From Rhodobacteraceae bacterium UBA7436 (GTDB taxonomy: Bacteria > Pseudomonadota > Alphaproteobacteria > Rhodobacterales > Rhodobacteraceae), in assembly GCA_002478745.1 (NCBI GenBank), contig DLQI01000061.1, positions 6,678-39,703 on the forward strand: 33,026 nt of DNA. The letters run 5' to 3'. The notes beneath the pieces were generated by a model. The model did no database searches and was not told the origin of the DNA. It worked only from the letters and a program-made list of their open reading frames with translations. Positions 8,962 through 17,336 of this stretch are shown here, piece after piece; the first letter of the stretch is position 1; every line of letters starts with the position of its first letter. The position numbers were made by a program, and so were the translations under genes.

Positions 8962-8995
8962 TTCATTCTTCCTATAGGTCTTGTTAGAAACAATA

Positions 8996-9028
8996 AGGGC
9001 GGTGCCTTCGTTTAGAAAACGCCGCCCT
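8996..9028 (-). terminator. hairpin between binding-protein and permease genes (attenuator)
   Basis: Nine-bp GC-rich stem with one G-T wobble (AGGGCGGTG against CGCCGCCCT) and a 15-base loop, starting about 12 bases after the binding-protein stop on the minus strand. ABC operons often carry such a structure after the binding-protein gene to make more of that subunit than of the membrane parts. Confidence 0.6.
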
Positions 9029-9039
9029 CAGTTTAGATT

Positions 9040-9990
9040 TTAGCGGTATTCACCAGCAAACTTTTCAACCATTTCTAGGCCAGAAGCTGTCACGAAGCCT
9101 GGGCCAGAGTTGATGTTGTTGCCTGGCAAAACGCCGTAACGGTGGTAGTTCGCCATCACAACAACCGGCAAGTAAGCCTGCAAGAATGGCTGTTGGTCGA
9201 TACCCCAGCTGATAACGCCAGCTTTGATGCCGTTAACGATCTCTGCACCTAGGTCAAATGTACCAAAGTAGATGTCGCCAGCCATGCCGTTTTCATCAAG
9301 AGCCAACAATGTTGGGTCTGCAGAGGTTGGACCTAGTGTAAGAACAGCGTCTGTTTCTGGGTTAGCAGTCAAGTAAGCCAATACGCGGTTCTTAATCTCA
9401 GCTGGATCTTGGCCAGAGTCGATCATTTGGTTGCCAAGCTCGATGCCTAGACCGTCTGCAAAGCCTTGGCAGCGATCAGTTGAGGAAGGTGAAGAGATGT
9501 AGTGGTTAACACACAGGAAGCTTCCAACGCCGTCGCCTTTAGCGCGGAGACCAGCAGCTAGACCTGCGTCATACTCAGGCTGGCCAACGTACATAAGCGC
9601 GCCAACTTCACGTGCTTGGTCTGGTGTGCCAGAGTTCATGATGATGACGTCAACGCCGCTTGCGACTGCGTCCATGATTGGGCCTTTAAGCACATCATAG
9701 TCGGCAAGTGTTGTGATGATGCCGTTTGGACCAGAGGCTGCTGCCTGCTCGATGATACGAGCCATGTCACCCAAATCGCCAGTTGGCGGGTTACGGTATT
9801 CAACTTCAACATCCATTTGTTCGCCAGCAAGTGCGATGCCGTTTTTGATGGTGTTCCACCAGCTGTCGCTATCCGGAGCGTGGCTGACAAGTACATACTT
9901 AAGGCTATCACCGTGGCCGTCAGCGACAGCTGTTAGTGGTGCTGCAAAAAGCGCTGCGCCAATCGCGAGCGACTTGATTACTGTTTTCAT
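9040..9990 (-). CDS. periplasmic inositol/sugar-binding protein of ABC transporter
   Basis: 316 residues from the ATG at 9990, preceded by GGAGG (GGAGGACCTC then ATG). The N-terminus has Lys at residue 2 and a hydrophobic segment ending in an AVADG-type signal-peptidase site near residue 24. The mature protein is a ribose-binding-like periplasmic protein (Peripla_BP_4), with SHAPDSDSWWN near the start, QAAASGPNGIITT in the first lobe and LTLGPTSADPTLLAL in the second. A longer in-frame extension to 10116 is rejected because it would place the operator inside the coding region and hide the signal peptide. First gene of the inositol uptake operon; corresponds to IbpA by context. Confidence 0.9.
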   Translation of the reverse strand: MKTVIKSLAIGAALFAAPLTAVADGHGDSLKYVLVSHAPDSDSWWNTIKNGIALAGEQMDVEVEYRNPPTGDLGDMARIIEQAAASGPNGIITTLADYDVLKGPIMDAVASGVDVIIMNSGTPDQAREVGALMYVGQPEYDAGLAAGLRAKGDGVGSFLCVNHYISSPSSTDRCQGFADGLGIELGNQMIDSGQDPAEIKNRVLAYLTANPETDAVLTLGPTSADPTLLALDENGMAGDIYFGTFDLGAEIVNGIKAGVISWGIDQQPFLQAYLPVVVMANYHRYGVLPGNNINSGPGFVTASGLEMVEKFAGEYR

Positions 9991-10072
9991 GAGGTCCTCC
10001 CAGACGTTTCTATTCTTTTGTGTCTCGCGGTATTCCCGCCAACAACGAAATCTAACCATACCACTATTCAGA

Positions 10073-10088
10073 TTGCAACCGGTTGCAA
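10073..10088. promoter_or_regulatory. LacI-type operator in the ibpA-like/regulator divergent promoter
   Basis: Perfect 16-bp palindrome TTGCAACCGGTTGCAA, centred between the binding-protein start (9990) and the divergent LacI-family regulator start (10150). The CG-centred even palindrome is typical of LacI-family sites. The same 16 bases recur at 14368-14383, so one regulator probably controls all three iol transcription units and itself. Confidence 0.8.
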
Positions 10089-10149
10089 AAATTGTTTTTA
10101 CCTTTTCGTTTCCCAAACATATAACGTCATGAAAATAGGGAGTAACTAG

Positions 10150-11145
10150 GTGGCGGTAACACTGAAAGAAGTGGCTGAACGGGCGGGCGTTTCACGTTCA
10201 GCTGTGTCACGGACCTATACCGATGGTGCTTCGGTCTCCCCAAAGACTCGGAAAAAGGTTGAGAAGGCGGCCAAAGAGTTAGGATACAGCCCTAACGCTT
10301 TGGCGTCTTCACTGACCACTGGGCGCACCAAATTGATCGGTCTGATCTCAAACAACTTTCACAACCCGTTGTTCTTGGAAGTGTTCGATCTTTTCACCCG
10401 CCGTTTGCAGGAGAAAGGGTTGCGTCCTTTGTTGGTCAACCTGACCGATGAAACTGATCCTGAGAGTTCGTTGCGGATGCTTAAGCAGTATTCAGTTGAT
10501 GGCGTAATCGTCGCATCATCAACCCTTTCACCGGAGTTTGCCAAGGCGTTTCATGACGCCAAAATTCCGGTTGTTCATTCATTCGGACGCTTTGCCAGTG
10601 CCCCTGATGTACATGTTGTCGGGGTGGATAACGTCGAATGTGGACGGATGGCGGCGCGGACTTTGTTAGCGCGCGGCTATAAGCACATTGGTTTCCTGGG
10701 CGGACCTAAGGGGGCAACTTCAACAGTTGATCGTCGTGCGGGTTTTATGGAGGTGACGGGGCAGGCCAAGGGGATCAAAGTGAAGGAATCCAATGCCGCA
10801 GCTTACTCGTTTGAGGCAGGGCGGACGGCAATGCTGAAAGAATTAAAGGGAACCCACGCAGAAGCGTATTTTTGCGGGGATGATGTTATGTCGATTGGCG
10901 CACTTAGCGCGATTAACTCGTCAGGATTATCCGCACCCACAGACATCGGCATTATTGGACTGAATGACATGGAGATGGCTAAGTGGGAAAACATCGATCT
11001 CACCACAATTCGCCAACCGATTAAGCAAATTGTCGACAGCTCTGTAGAGTTGGTTATGGCGGCCCTAGAGGACAGCAACAGACATCCTGAAGCGCGGCTA
11101 TTTTCTTGCCAAGTTATCGAGCGTGGAACGCTTCGGCCCATTTGA
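10150..11145 (+). CDS. LacI-family transcriptional regulator of the inositol island
   Basis: 331 residues starting with GTG, with GGGAG about 8-12 bases upstream. Residues 1-25 form the LacI helix-turn-helix (TLKEVAERAGVSRSAVSRT) and are followed by the hinge helix region (YSPNALASSLTTGRTKLIG). A periplasmic-binding-protein-like ligand domain occupies residues 60-331 and ends with the usual dimer-face segment IDLTTIRQPI. It is transcribed divergently from the inositol ABC operon over a palindromic operator. It most likely represses the iol units and is released by an inositol or an intermediate; the effector is not known. The gene ends in a hairpin that overlaps its stop codon. Confidence 0.88.
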   Translation: MAVTLKEVAERAGVSRSAVSRTYTDGASVSPKTRKKVEKAAKELGYSPNALASSLTTGRTKLIGLISNNFHNPLFLEVFDLFTRRLQEKGLRPLLVNLTDETDPESSLRMLKQYSVDGVIVASSTLSPEFAKAFHDAKIPVVHSFGRFASAPDVHVVGVDNVECGRMAARTLLARGYKHIGFLGGPKGATSTVDRRAGFMEVTGQAKGIKVKESNAAAYSFEAGRTAMLKELKGTHAEAYFCGDDVMSIGALSAINSSGLSAPTDIGIIGLNDMEMAKWENIDLTTIRQPIKQIVDSSVELVMAALEDSNRHPEARLFSCQVIERGTLRPI

Positions 11146-11156
11146 TAGGGCCGAAG
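11131..11156 (+). terminator. hairpin at the end of the LacI-type gene
   Basis: Perfect 9-bp stem (CTTCGGCCC and GGGCCGAAG) with an 8-base loop, overlapping the TGA stop at 11143-11145. The following sequence is A/T-rich but not a clean T-run. It lies between convergent genes and may serve both. Confidence 0.55.
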
Positions 11157-11159
11157 CTA

Positions 11160-11203
11160 TTAAATTACTTCTGGAACATTGTTAAATTACTTCTGGAACA
11201 TTG
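11160..11203. repeat. exact 22-bp tandem duplication at a gene end
   Basis: Two identical, directly adjacent 22-base copies (11160-11181 and 11182-11203), each starting TTAAATTACTTC and ending GGAACATTG. The right copy contains the last codons and stop of the minus-strand oxidoreductase gene. The left copy repeats that stretch just past the stop, so the protein is unchanged. The perfect identity suggests a recent slippage event. Confidence 0.9.
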
Positions 11204-12320
11204 GCGGACGTGCATCCACCCAAACGCCCTGCTGTTTTGCTGAATCAACAGACGCGTAAACAGCCGCCATTGAACGCAAACCATCCACGGCAGTAGGGTA
11301 GTTGGCTGAACCACCGCGCAACCTTGCCGCGAGGTCCACGTAGATGTTCGCGACTGCCAAAGGGAACCCCTCTGGGTGTGCGATGCCTACGCGTGACATG
11401 CGGTTTGCATCATCTGAAAGGCCATCTTCGCCCTTTTCAATGATTTCGATACGTCCACCCTGTTTGTGGAAATACACTTGGTTTGGTTGCTCTGATGCCC
11501 AGCGAACACCGCCTTTTTCGCCAAAGACTTGGATGTCGAGGCCGTGTTGACGGCCCAGTGCTATTGTCGACGTCCATAGGCGACCAACGATGCCACCATC
11601 CGTGCGGAAGTTGACCATCGCGTCGTCTTCTAACACACGTCCTTCAACGGTTGAGGCAAAGTCTGCGGAAAGCGTCCGAACTTCGTCGCCAGTGATGAAA
11701 CTGGCCAAGTGCAGTGCGTGGATTCCACAATCTGCCATTTGCCCTGATACACCCGCTTGGGCAGGATCGTAGCGCCAGCGTACGCGCGGGTTCGTTGCAT
11801 CATCACCAGCTGCGTGGTGGCCATGGCTAAAGTTGGTCACAACCGTGCGAATTGCCCCCAGTTCACCACCTTCGACCATTGCCCGCATTTGACGTACCAT
11901 AGGGTAGGCGCTGTAGCAGTAGTTTACCGCACAAACTTGACCCGTTGCTTCGGCGATTTTTACGATCTCTTCGCCTTCTTCAACGGTCATCGTCATCGGC
12001 TTTTCACACAGAACGTTAAAGCCAGCCTCCAAGAAAGATTTGGTTATCTCGAAGTGCGTGTTGTTTGGTGTCGCAACGGTCACGAGATCAAGCTTATCTT
12101 CGCGGCCTTTTTCGCCGGCCAACATTTCCTTCCAATCGCCGTATGCGCGGTCTTGGGCAACGCCAAGTGACTGCGCATATGCTTTGCCTTTGGCCGGATC
12201 AACGTCCAAGGCACCTGCCGTAAAGGAATAATGCCCGTCAGCTTGTGCGCCTAGGCGGTGGGCCGGTCCAATTTGGCTGCCTTCGCCGCCGCCAATCATG
12301 CCCCATTTTAGTTTTGTCAT
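11187..12320 (-). CDS. Gfo/Idh/MocA oxidoreductase of the inositol island (copy A)
   Basis: 377 residues. The N-terminal Rossmann fold begins GMIGGGEGSQIGPAHR, and the catalytic-lysine motif CEKP lies near residue 110. The C-terminal substrate domain contains SGQMADCGIHALHLASFITG, where the conserved Asp and His sit. The family oxidises or reduces sugars and cyclitols with NAD(P). It is the third gene of the minus-strand iol unit, 12 bases after the IolE-like gene, with AAGGAAA before its ATG. It resembles the inositol dehydrogenases that act on isomers other than myo-inositol (scyllo or chiro), but the exact substrate is an inference from context. The longer glycine-rich N-terminus differs from the true IolG at 19.0 kb. 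Confidence 0.85.
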   Translation of the reverse strand: MTKLKWGMIGGGEGSQIGPAHRLGAQADGHYSFTAGALDVDPAKGKAYAQSLGVAQDRAYGDWKEMLAGEKGREDKLDLVTVATPNNTHFEITKSFLEAGFNVLCEKPMTMTVEEGEEIVKIAEATGQVCAVNYCYSAYPMVRQMRAMVEGGELGAIRTVVTNFSHGHHAAGDDATNPRVRWRYDPAQAGVSGQMADCGIHALHLASFITGDEVRTLSADFASTVEGRVLEDDAMVNFRTDGGIVGRLWTSTIALGRQHGLDIQVFGEKGGVRWASEQPNQVYFHKQGGRIEIIEKGEDGLSDDANRMSRVGIAHPEGFPLAVANIYVDLAARLRGGSANYPTAVDGLRSMAAVYASVDSAKQQGVWVDARPPMFQK

Positions 12321-12332
12321 ACTCAGGTTTCC

Positions 12333-13229
12333 TTAGCTAAATCCGATGGATTGGAGGTAGGCGCGATTGATCTTGGCGTCGCCAAGCGCATCCGTGTCAG
12401 GCAGGGTTGGGTCGCAATCTTGTTCAACAGTGCACCAACCCTCAAAACCGTTTTCGATTAGAATTTCACGCACTCGCGGGAAGTTTACGTCGCCGTCACC
12501 AAGGTTGCTGAAAATGCCCTGACCACAAGCGTCATAGAAGCCAGTGCCTTTGGCAAGTACATCAGCCTTCACAACAGGATTGATGTCCTTGAAGTGCATG
12601 TAACTAATCCGTGAAATGTAACGCTCCATGAAGGAAATAGGGTCAAAGCCAGCGTAAGAATGGTGGCCGGTATCAAAGCAAATCTTCAAGTGGTTTTCGT
12701 CGACTTCATCTAGCAGGCGAATCAACTCAGGCTCAAAGTCCATGAACCCCGCAGCATGGGCATGGATGCCAACAGTTAGACCGTATTCTTCAGCGCCCAT
12801 TTTCGCAACCTGTGCGATGCGTTCACGGAACACAGTCCATTCAGCCTTGTCCATCTGCTCTGCATCATCGGCGCGACCAGCTGTAGGGGCGCGGCGCTCG
12901 GAGATAGAGTCGATCAGTACGAGATGCTTTGCGCCATGGGCAGACAATGCTTTGCATGTGCGAATTGATGCATCCATGACTTCGTCCCATTTCGCGGGAT
13001 CATGGAACGGACGGAAAACCACGCCGCCGATCAATTCCTGATCATGTTCGGCCAAAGCGTCGGCTAGAATCGCAGGATCTTCGGGCATAAAGCCAACGGG
13101 CCCCAGTTCGATGCCTTTATAGCCAGCTTCTGCGTTTTCACGCAGCACATCGCGCCATTGTGGGTTGCGCGGATCATCCGCAAATTCGACACCCCATGAA
13201 CAGGGGGCATTACCAATTTTAATTGTCAC
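12333..13229 (-). CDS. iolE: IolE-like TIM-barrel protein (inosose dehydratase or isomerase)
   Basis: 298 residues from a GTG at 13229 with AAAGGAG nine bases upstream. A longer TTG-started frame overlaps the preceding gene and is rejected. It is a xylose-isomerase-like TIM barrel. The N-terminal IGNAPCSWGVEF and YKGIELGP are typical of IolE and its relatives. Putative metal ligands are seen in ICFDTGHHSYAG, YMHFKDI and the late WCTVEQDCD. IolE dehydrates 2-keto-myo-inositol to the trihydroxycyclohexanedione cleaved by IolD. It lies between two Gfo/Idh/MocA genes. An inosose isomerase (IolI/IolH-like) role is the main alternative, but no other IolE candidate is in the window. Confidence 0.8.
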   Translation of the reverse strand: MTIKIGNAPCSWGVEFADDPRNPQWRDVLRENAEAGYKGIELGPVGFMPEDPAILADALAEHDQELIGGVVFRPFHDPAKWDEVMDASIRTCKALSAHGAKHLVLIDSISERRAPTAGRADDAEQMDKAEWTVFRERIAQVAKMGAEEYGLTVGIHAHAAGFMDFEPELIRLLDEVDENHLKICFDTGHHSYAGFDPISFMERYISRISYMHFKDINPVVKADVLAKGTGFYDACGQGIFSNLGDGDVNFPRVREILIENGFEGWCTVEQDCDPTLPDTDALGDAKINRAYLQSIGFS

Positions 13230-13243
13230 GAGCGTGGTCTCCT

Positions 13244-14347
13244 TTAATCGCTCTGAACCGAGGTCCAAGACCCCGATGTTTGGGATGAACGCACAGCAGA
13301 TATGATGCGCGAAACGTCTAAGCCATCAGCAAAGGCCGGCCAACGTGGTGTCTTGTCGGCAATCGCCTCAAGAAAATCGCGGGCCTCGATGATGATCTGA
13401 TCTTGATACCCTGTGCCGTGGCCGGGGCCTTGGCAAAATGGTTCGTAATCTGGGTGGGCTGGACCGGTTAGGATCTTGCGAAATCCGCGTTCGGCCTCTG
13501 GGCCTTCGGCTTTATATAGCCATAGTGCGTTTTGATCTTCTTGGTCGAAGCGGATGGCACCCTTGGTACCTGTGATTTCATAGGCATAGCCCATTTTGCG
13601 CCCAGTTGCGATGCGGCTGAAATACATGTGACCCATTGCACCATTGGCAAAACGGCACATCATTTGAGCGTGATCGTCATTGGTGACAGGTGCGCCACCA
13701 CGATTGCTGTGAACGGTTTCGATTTGGCCCATTACGTTGTCGATTGGCCCCAGTAACGCGAGTGCCGCATTGATCATGTGTGGCGCAAGGTCGCCCATGG
13801 TGCCGTTGGCTTCACCACTGGTGCGCCAGTTTGCTGGAATGGTAGGGTCTGCCAAAAAGTCTTCGGTATGTTCGCCGCGAAACCATGTGATCTGACCCAG
13901 TGCGCCATCTGCAATCAATTGCCGCGCGTATTGCGAAGCAGGGGTGCGGATGTAGTTGAACCCGATCATATTCACGAGCCCGCTGTCTTTTGCTGCTTGA
14001 ACCATTGCTTGGGCATCATCGACTGAAGCCCCCAATGGTTTTTCGCAAAAAACAGGTTTTCCAAGCGAAAAGGCAAGTTCAGCGGCGGCGCGGTGTGTTG
14101 ATTGAGGAGAGGCGATTACGATCGCTTCAACCTTTGGATCGCGTACCAATTCCTCCCAATTTTGGGCTGCACGAGCGAATCCAAAAGAATCGCGATATTT
14201 TTCTGCAGAGGCCAATGAGGATGCCGCGACCATTTCCAGACGTGGCCTTAGTCGTGTATTAAATACAGCGCCAACAGCAGCATAGGCTACAGCGTGGGCT
14301 TTACCCATGTAACCACCGCCAATGATGCCAATTCCTAATTCTTGCAT
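13244..14347 (-). CDS. Gfo/Idh/MocA oxidoreductase of the inositol island (copy B)
   Basis: 367 residues. The Rossmann motif GIIGGGYMGKAHAVAY is at the N-terminus and FCEKPLG near residue 100 carries the catalytic lysine. The middle segment GTMGDLAPHMINAALALLG holds the Asp and His seen in cyclitol and sugar dehydrogenases. GAGG sits just before the ATG (AAGGAGGCAGA). It is the first gene of the minus-strand iol unit, directly under the 20-bp operator. In inositol clusters of related bacteria such extra copies handle inositol stereoisomers or 3-keto derivatives; the substrate here is unknown. Fourteen bases separate its stop from the IolE-like start. Confidence 0.85.
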   Translation of the reverse strand: MQELGIGIIGGGYMGKAHAVAYAAVGAVFNTRLRPRLEMVAASSLASAEKYRDSFGFARAAQNWEELVRDPKVEAIVIASPQSTHRAAAELAFSLGKPVFCEKPLGASVDDAQAMVQAAKDSGLVNMIGFNYIRTPASQYARQLIADGALGQITWFRGEHTEDFLADPTIPANWRTSGEANGTMGDLAPHMINAALALLGPIDNVMGQIETVHSNRGGAPVTNDDHAQMMCRFANGAMGHMYFSRIATGRKMGYAYEITGTKGAIRFDQEDQNALWLYKAEGPEAERGFRKILTGPAHPDYEPFCQGPGHGTGYQDQIIIEARDFLEAIADKTPRWPAFADGLDVSRIISAVRSSQTSGSWTSVQSD

Positions 14348-14365
14348 TCTGCCTCCTTAAAAACC

Positions 14366-14385
14366 GATTGCAACCGGTTGCAATC
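14366..14385. promoter_or_regulatory. LacI-type operator in the divergent iol promoter
   Basis: Perfect 20-bp palindrome GATTGCAACCGGTTGCAATC containing the same 16-bp core found at 10073-10088. It lies 18 bases before the minus-strand oxidoreductase start and 85 bases before iolD. On the minus strand a TTGACG (-35-like) is followed after 17 bases by ATACCC and then the operator, so a bound repressor would cover the transcription start. Confidence 0.82.
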
Positions 14386-14470
14386 TGGGTATCTTTAAAT
14401 CAATAAGAGCGTCAAGCGCGATCCAGCATCTGGGTCAATAAATTGAACTATTCAGAGAAGGACAGACCTG

Positions 14471-16336
14471 ATGGGTGAGAACACCGTTCGTCTGACGACA
14501 GCACAAGCGATAATCCGGTATTTGAATGCGCAGTTCATTGAAATTGATGGAACACGTCAACGTCTTTGTGGTGGTGGCTTTGGTATTTTTGGGCATGGCA
14601 ACGTGACCTGCCTAGGAGAGGCCTTGTATGACCATAAGGAAACATTGCCATTATATCGTGGTCAAAACGAACAAGGCATGGGTTTCGCGGCAGCAGCCTA
14701 TGCAAAATACCATCTGCGTCGTCGCTTTATGTTCTGCACGGCCTCTGCAGGGCCCGGAACTGCGAATCTTTTGACTGCTGCGGCGCTTGCGCATGCGAAC
14801 CGTTTGCCGATGCTGATGTTGTGTGGCGATACGTTTTTGACCCGTTTGCCGGATCCGGTTCTTCAGCAGCTTGAGCACTTCAACAATCCGGCGTTGGGGG
14901 TGAACGACGCATTTCAGGCGGTGACGCGCTACTGGGATCGCATCACCCATCCCGCGCAAGTCATCCAGACTTTGCCAGCGGCATTAGCAACAATGCTGGA
15001 TCCAGCAGATTGCGGTCCGGCCTTCTTGGGTTTGCCTCAAGATGTTCAGGGTTGGGCCTATGACTATCCGGCTTCGTTTTTTGAGGAAAAAACCCACCGC
15101 ATTCGTCGCCAAAGCCCCGATGCTGACGAATTGGCGGATGCCGTTGCGCTGCTAAAGTCGGCTGAACGCCCGGTTATCATTGCCGGTGGCGGTGTGCAGT
15201 ATTCTGGCGCGGTCTCTGAATTGACCCAGTTCGCGGAAGCACACCAAATACCAGTTATTGAAACCATTGCCGGTCGTGCAAACCTTCTGAACGATCATGC
15301 GCTTAACATTGGCCCTGTTGGTGTCACTGGGTCTGACAGCGCGAATTCTGTCGCGGAACGCGCGGATGTTATTTTGTCTGTAGGATCAAGGTTGCAAGAC
15401 TTCACAACGGGTTCGTGGACTGCCTTTGCGCAGGATGCGAAGCTGATCTCGTTGAATGCAGCGCGCCACGATGCGGGTAAACACCAATCGTTGCCGATTG
15501 TGGGCGATGCAAAGCTAGGATTGCAGCAATTGTCTGGTGCGATGAATGGCTACAAAGCCCCGTCAAGCTGGACAGAATATGCAATTGGCGTTCGCAAAGA
15601 ATGGGATGCCTATGTTGCTGGCAACGTTAGTGTCGACAACGGGCCAAATTCATACGCGAAAGCAATCGGAATTGTGAATGCCCTTGCTGGAAAACGCGAT
15701 CGCGTTGTGGCTGCTGCTGGTGGTTTGCCTGCTGAGGTGACTGCGAACTGGCGTACGCTGGACATTGGCACAGTTGACGTTGAATTCGGCTTTTCCTGCA
15801 TGGGATATGAATTGGCTGGTGGATGGGGCGCACGTATTGCCCAGTCAGAATCAGAACCAGATGCAGACACAATCGTGTTCACAGGCGACGGTTCATACAT
15901 GCTGATGAACTCAGATATCTACTCTTCTGTGCTGACGCAAAAGAAGATGATTGTTCTGGTGCTGGATAATGGCGGCTTTGCAGTCATCAATAAACTGCAA
16001 AACAATACTGGCAACGAGAGCTTCAATAACCTTCTTGCTGACTCGCCAACAATCCCCGAAGCCTTTCCTGTAGATTTCGTGGCCCACGCGGCCTCAATGG
16101 GCGCGCACTCGACGTATGTCGATACGCCGGACCAATTGGCACAAGCGTTCAAAGTTGCAAAGGCAGCGGATAAGACAAGCGTAATTGTGATGAACGTTGA
16201 CGCCTATGAGGGTTGGACAACTGAGGGTCACACATGGTGGGAAGTTGGAACACCGCATGTGACGAACAACCCTAAGGTTCGCGAAAAGCACCTAGAGATT
16301 GAAGCAAGCCGTTCCAAGCAAAGAAAGGGTGTTTGA
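14471..16336 (+). CDS. iolD: 3D-trihydroxycyclohexane-1,2-dione hydrolase IolD (ThDP-dependent)
   Basis: 621 residues, the normal IolD length. It hydrolyses the cyclic dione made by IolE to 5-deoxy-glucuronate. The N-terminal pyrimidine-binding domain has the catalytic Glu67 in YRGQNEQGMG. A central domain follows, and the C-terminal domain has the thiamine-diphosphate/Mg motif GDGSY at 472-476 running to D499-N500. The N-terminal FGIFGHGNVTCLGEAL is characteristic of IolD rather than acetolactate synthase. GAAGGA precedes the ATG. First gene of the plus-strand iol operon, under the shared operator; its stop overlaps the iolC start by one base. Confidence 0.96.
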   Translation: MGENTVRLTTAQAIIRYLNAQFIEIDGTRQRLCGGGFGIFGHGNVTCLGEALYDHKETLPLYRGQNEQGMGFAAAAYAKYHLRRRFMFCTASAGPGTANLLTAAALAHANRLPMLMLCGDTFLTRLPDPVLQQLEHFNNPALGVNDAFQAVTRYWDRITHPAQVIQTLPAALATMLDPADCGPAFLGLPQDVQGWAYDYPASFFEEKTHRIRRQSPDADELADAVALLKSAERPVIIAGGGVQYSGAVSELTQFAEAHQIPVIETIAGRANLLNDHALNIGPVGVTGSDSANSVAERADVILSVGSRLQDFTTGSWTAFAQDAKLISLNAARHDAGKHQSLPIVGDAKLGLQQLSGAMNGYKAPSSWTEYAIGVRKEWDAYVAGNVSVDNGPNSYAKAIGIVNALAGKRDRVVAAAGGLPAEVTANWRTLDIGTVDVEFGFSCMGYELAGGWGARIAQSESEPDADTIVFTGDGSYMLMNSDIYSSVLTQKKMIVLVLDNGGFAVINKLQNNTGNESFNNLLADSPTIPEAFPVDFVAHAASMGAHSTYVDTPDQLAQAFKVAKAADKTSVIVMNVDAYEGWTTEGHTWWEVGTPHVTNNPKVREKHLEIEASRSKQRKGV

Positions 16337-17319
16337 TGCAAGTTTTAGAGGGCATCAAACAAAAGAACTTTCTTGTGATCGGTCGTGTCGGAATGGACAT
16401 GTGCCCCGAACCTGTAGGCGCTGCGATTGAAGATGCCACAACCATGATGGTTGCGATGGGTGGATCGTCTGCCAATATCGCTGCCGGGCTGGTAAAATTT
16501 GGCATGAAGGCTTCATTGCTTACACGCGTATCCGACGATGCAGTGGGGCGCTATTGCGTGAACCAACTGGATCATTACGGTGTTGATGCGACGCATATAA
16601 AACCAGTTGCTGGTGAGTTTCGCAATTCTTTGGCTCTGTATGAAACGCGCGTCGAAGACCACAATTCGGTGATTTACCGTAATGGTGCGGCAGATTTCCA
16701 GATGAGCATCGAAGATGTCGAAGCTGTTGACTACAGCAAGTACGGTGCGCTGATCACAGCAGGCACAGTCTTTGCTGCAGAGCCATCGCGAACAGCTGCA
16801 TTTCGCGCGTTTGAACTGGCCAAAGCGGCGGGCATACCGGTAATTTTTGATGTGGATTATCGTCCATACAGCTGGCCGTCACCCCAAGTCGCCGAAGAGG
16901 TTCTCTCAAAAGCAGGCGACATGTCAGACGTCATCGTCGCCAATGACGAAGAATTTGGCTTTATGGCCGGTGGCATCGAAAAAGGATTGGCCAAAGCCGA
17001 AGGTTTAGCCAAATCCACAGCAAGCATCGTTGTTTACAAAATGGGTCACCTTGGCGCGATCACTTTTGCCAATGGTGCTCAAACTCAAAGTGGCATTTTC
17101 AAAGTTGAAGCACTGAAACCCACGGGTGCCGGTGACAGCTTCATGGCGGGTTTCATAGCCAGCCTTGCTGACGGGCGCGACATGGAGGAGGCGGTTCTGC
17201 GCGGCTCTGCATGTGCGGCCATTGTTGTGGCCAAGCCGGGCTGTGCGCCTGCGATGCCAGATAGCGCAGCACTCGAGGCCTTTTTGGCCATTCACCCAGG
17301 GGCCAGCACACCCGTTTGA
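16336..17319 (+). CDS. iolC: 5-dehydro-2-deoxygluconokinase IolC
   Basis: 327 residues of the PfkB/ribokinase family. It phosphorylates 5-dehydro-2-deoxygluconate with ATP. The N-terminal GRVGMDMCPEP and GGSSANIAAGLVKFG form the substrate side, and the signature TGAGDSFMAGF with the catalytic Asp267 in GAGD lies near the C-terminus. IDYRPYSW-like FDVDYRPYSW is typical of IolC. The ATG at 16336 overlaps the iolD stop (TGATG), which implies coupled translation. Here iolC is a stand-alone kinase, not fused to the DUF2090 aldolase-like domain seen in some proteobacteria. The alternative TTG one codon upstream is less likely. Confidence 0.94.
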   Translation: MQVLEGIKQKNFLVIGRVGMDMCPEPVGAAIEDATTMMVAMGGSSANIAAGLVKFGMKASLLTRVSDDAVGRYCVNQLDHYGVDATHIKPVAGEFRNSLALYETRVEDHNSVIYRNGAADFQMSIEDVEAVDYSKYGALITAGTVFAAEPSRTAAFRAFELAKAAGIPVIFDVDYRPYSWPSPQVAEEVLSKAGDMSDVIVANDEEFGFMAGGIEKGLAKAEGLAKSTASIVVYKMGHLGAITFANGAQTQSGIFKVEALKPTGAGDSFMAGFIASLADGRDMEEAVLRGSACAAIVVAKPGCAPAMPDSAALEAFLAIHPGASTPV

Positions 17320-17336
17320 TCTGAAAAGGATTCCCG

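Noticed and set aside
8459..8977. 172-codon plus-strand frame opposite the inositol permease gene
   Set aside because: Antisense shadow of a polytopic membrane protein, with no ribosome binding site or recognisable motif.
9991..10116. N-terminal extension of the inositol binding protein
   Set aside because: It would bury the signal peptide and cover the palindromic operator; the ATG at 9990 has a perfect GGAGG.
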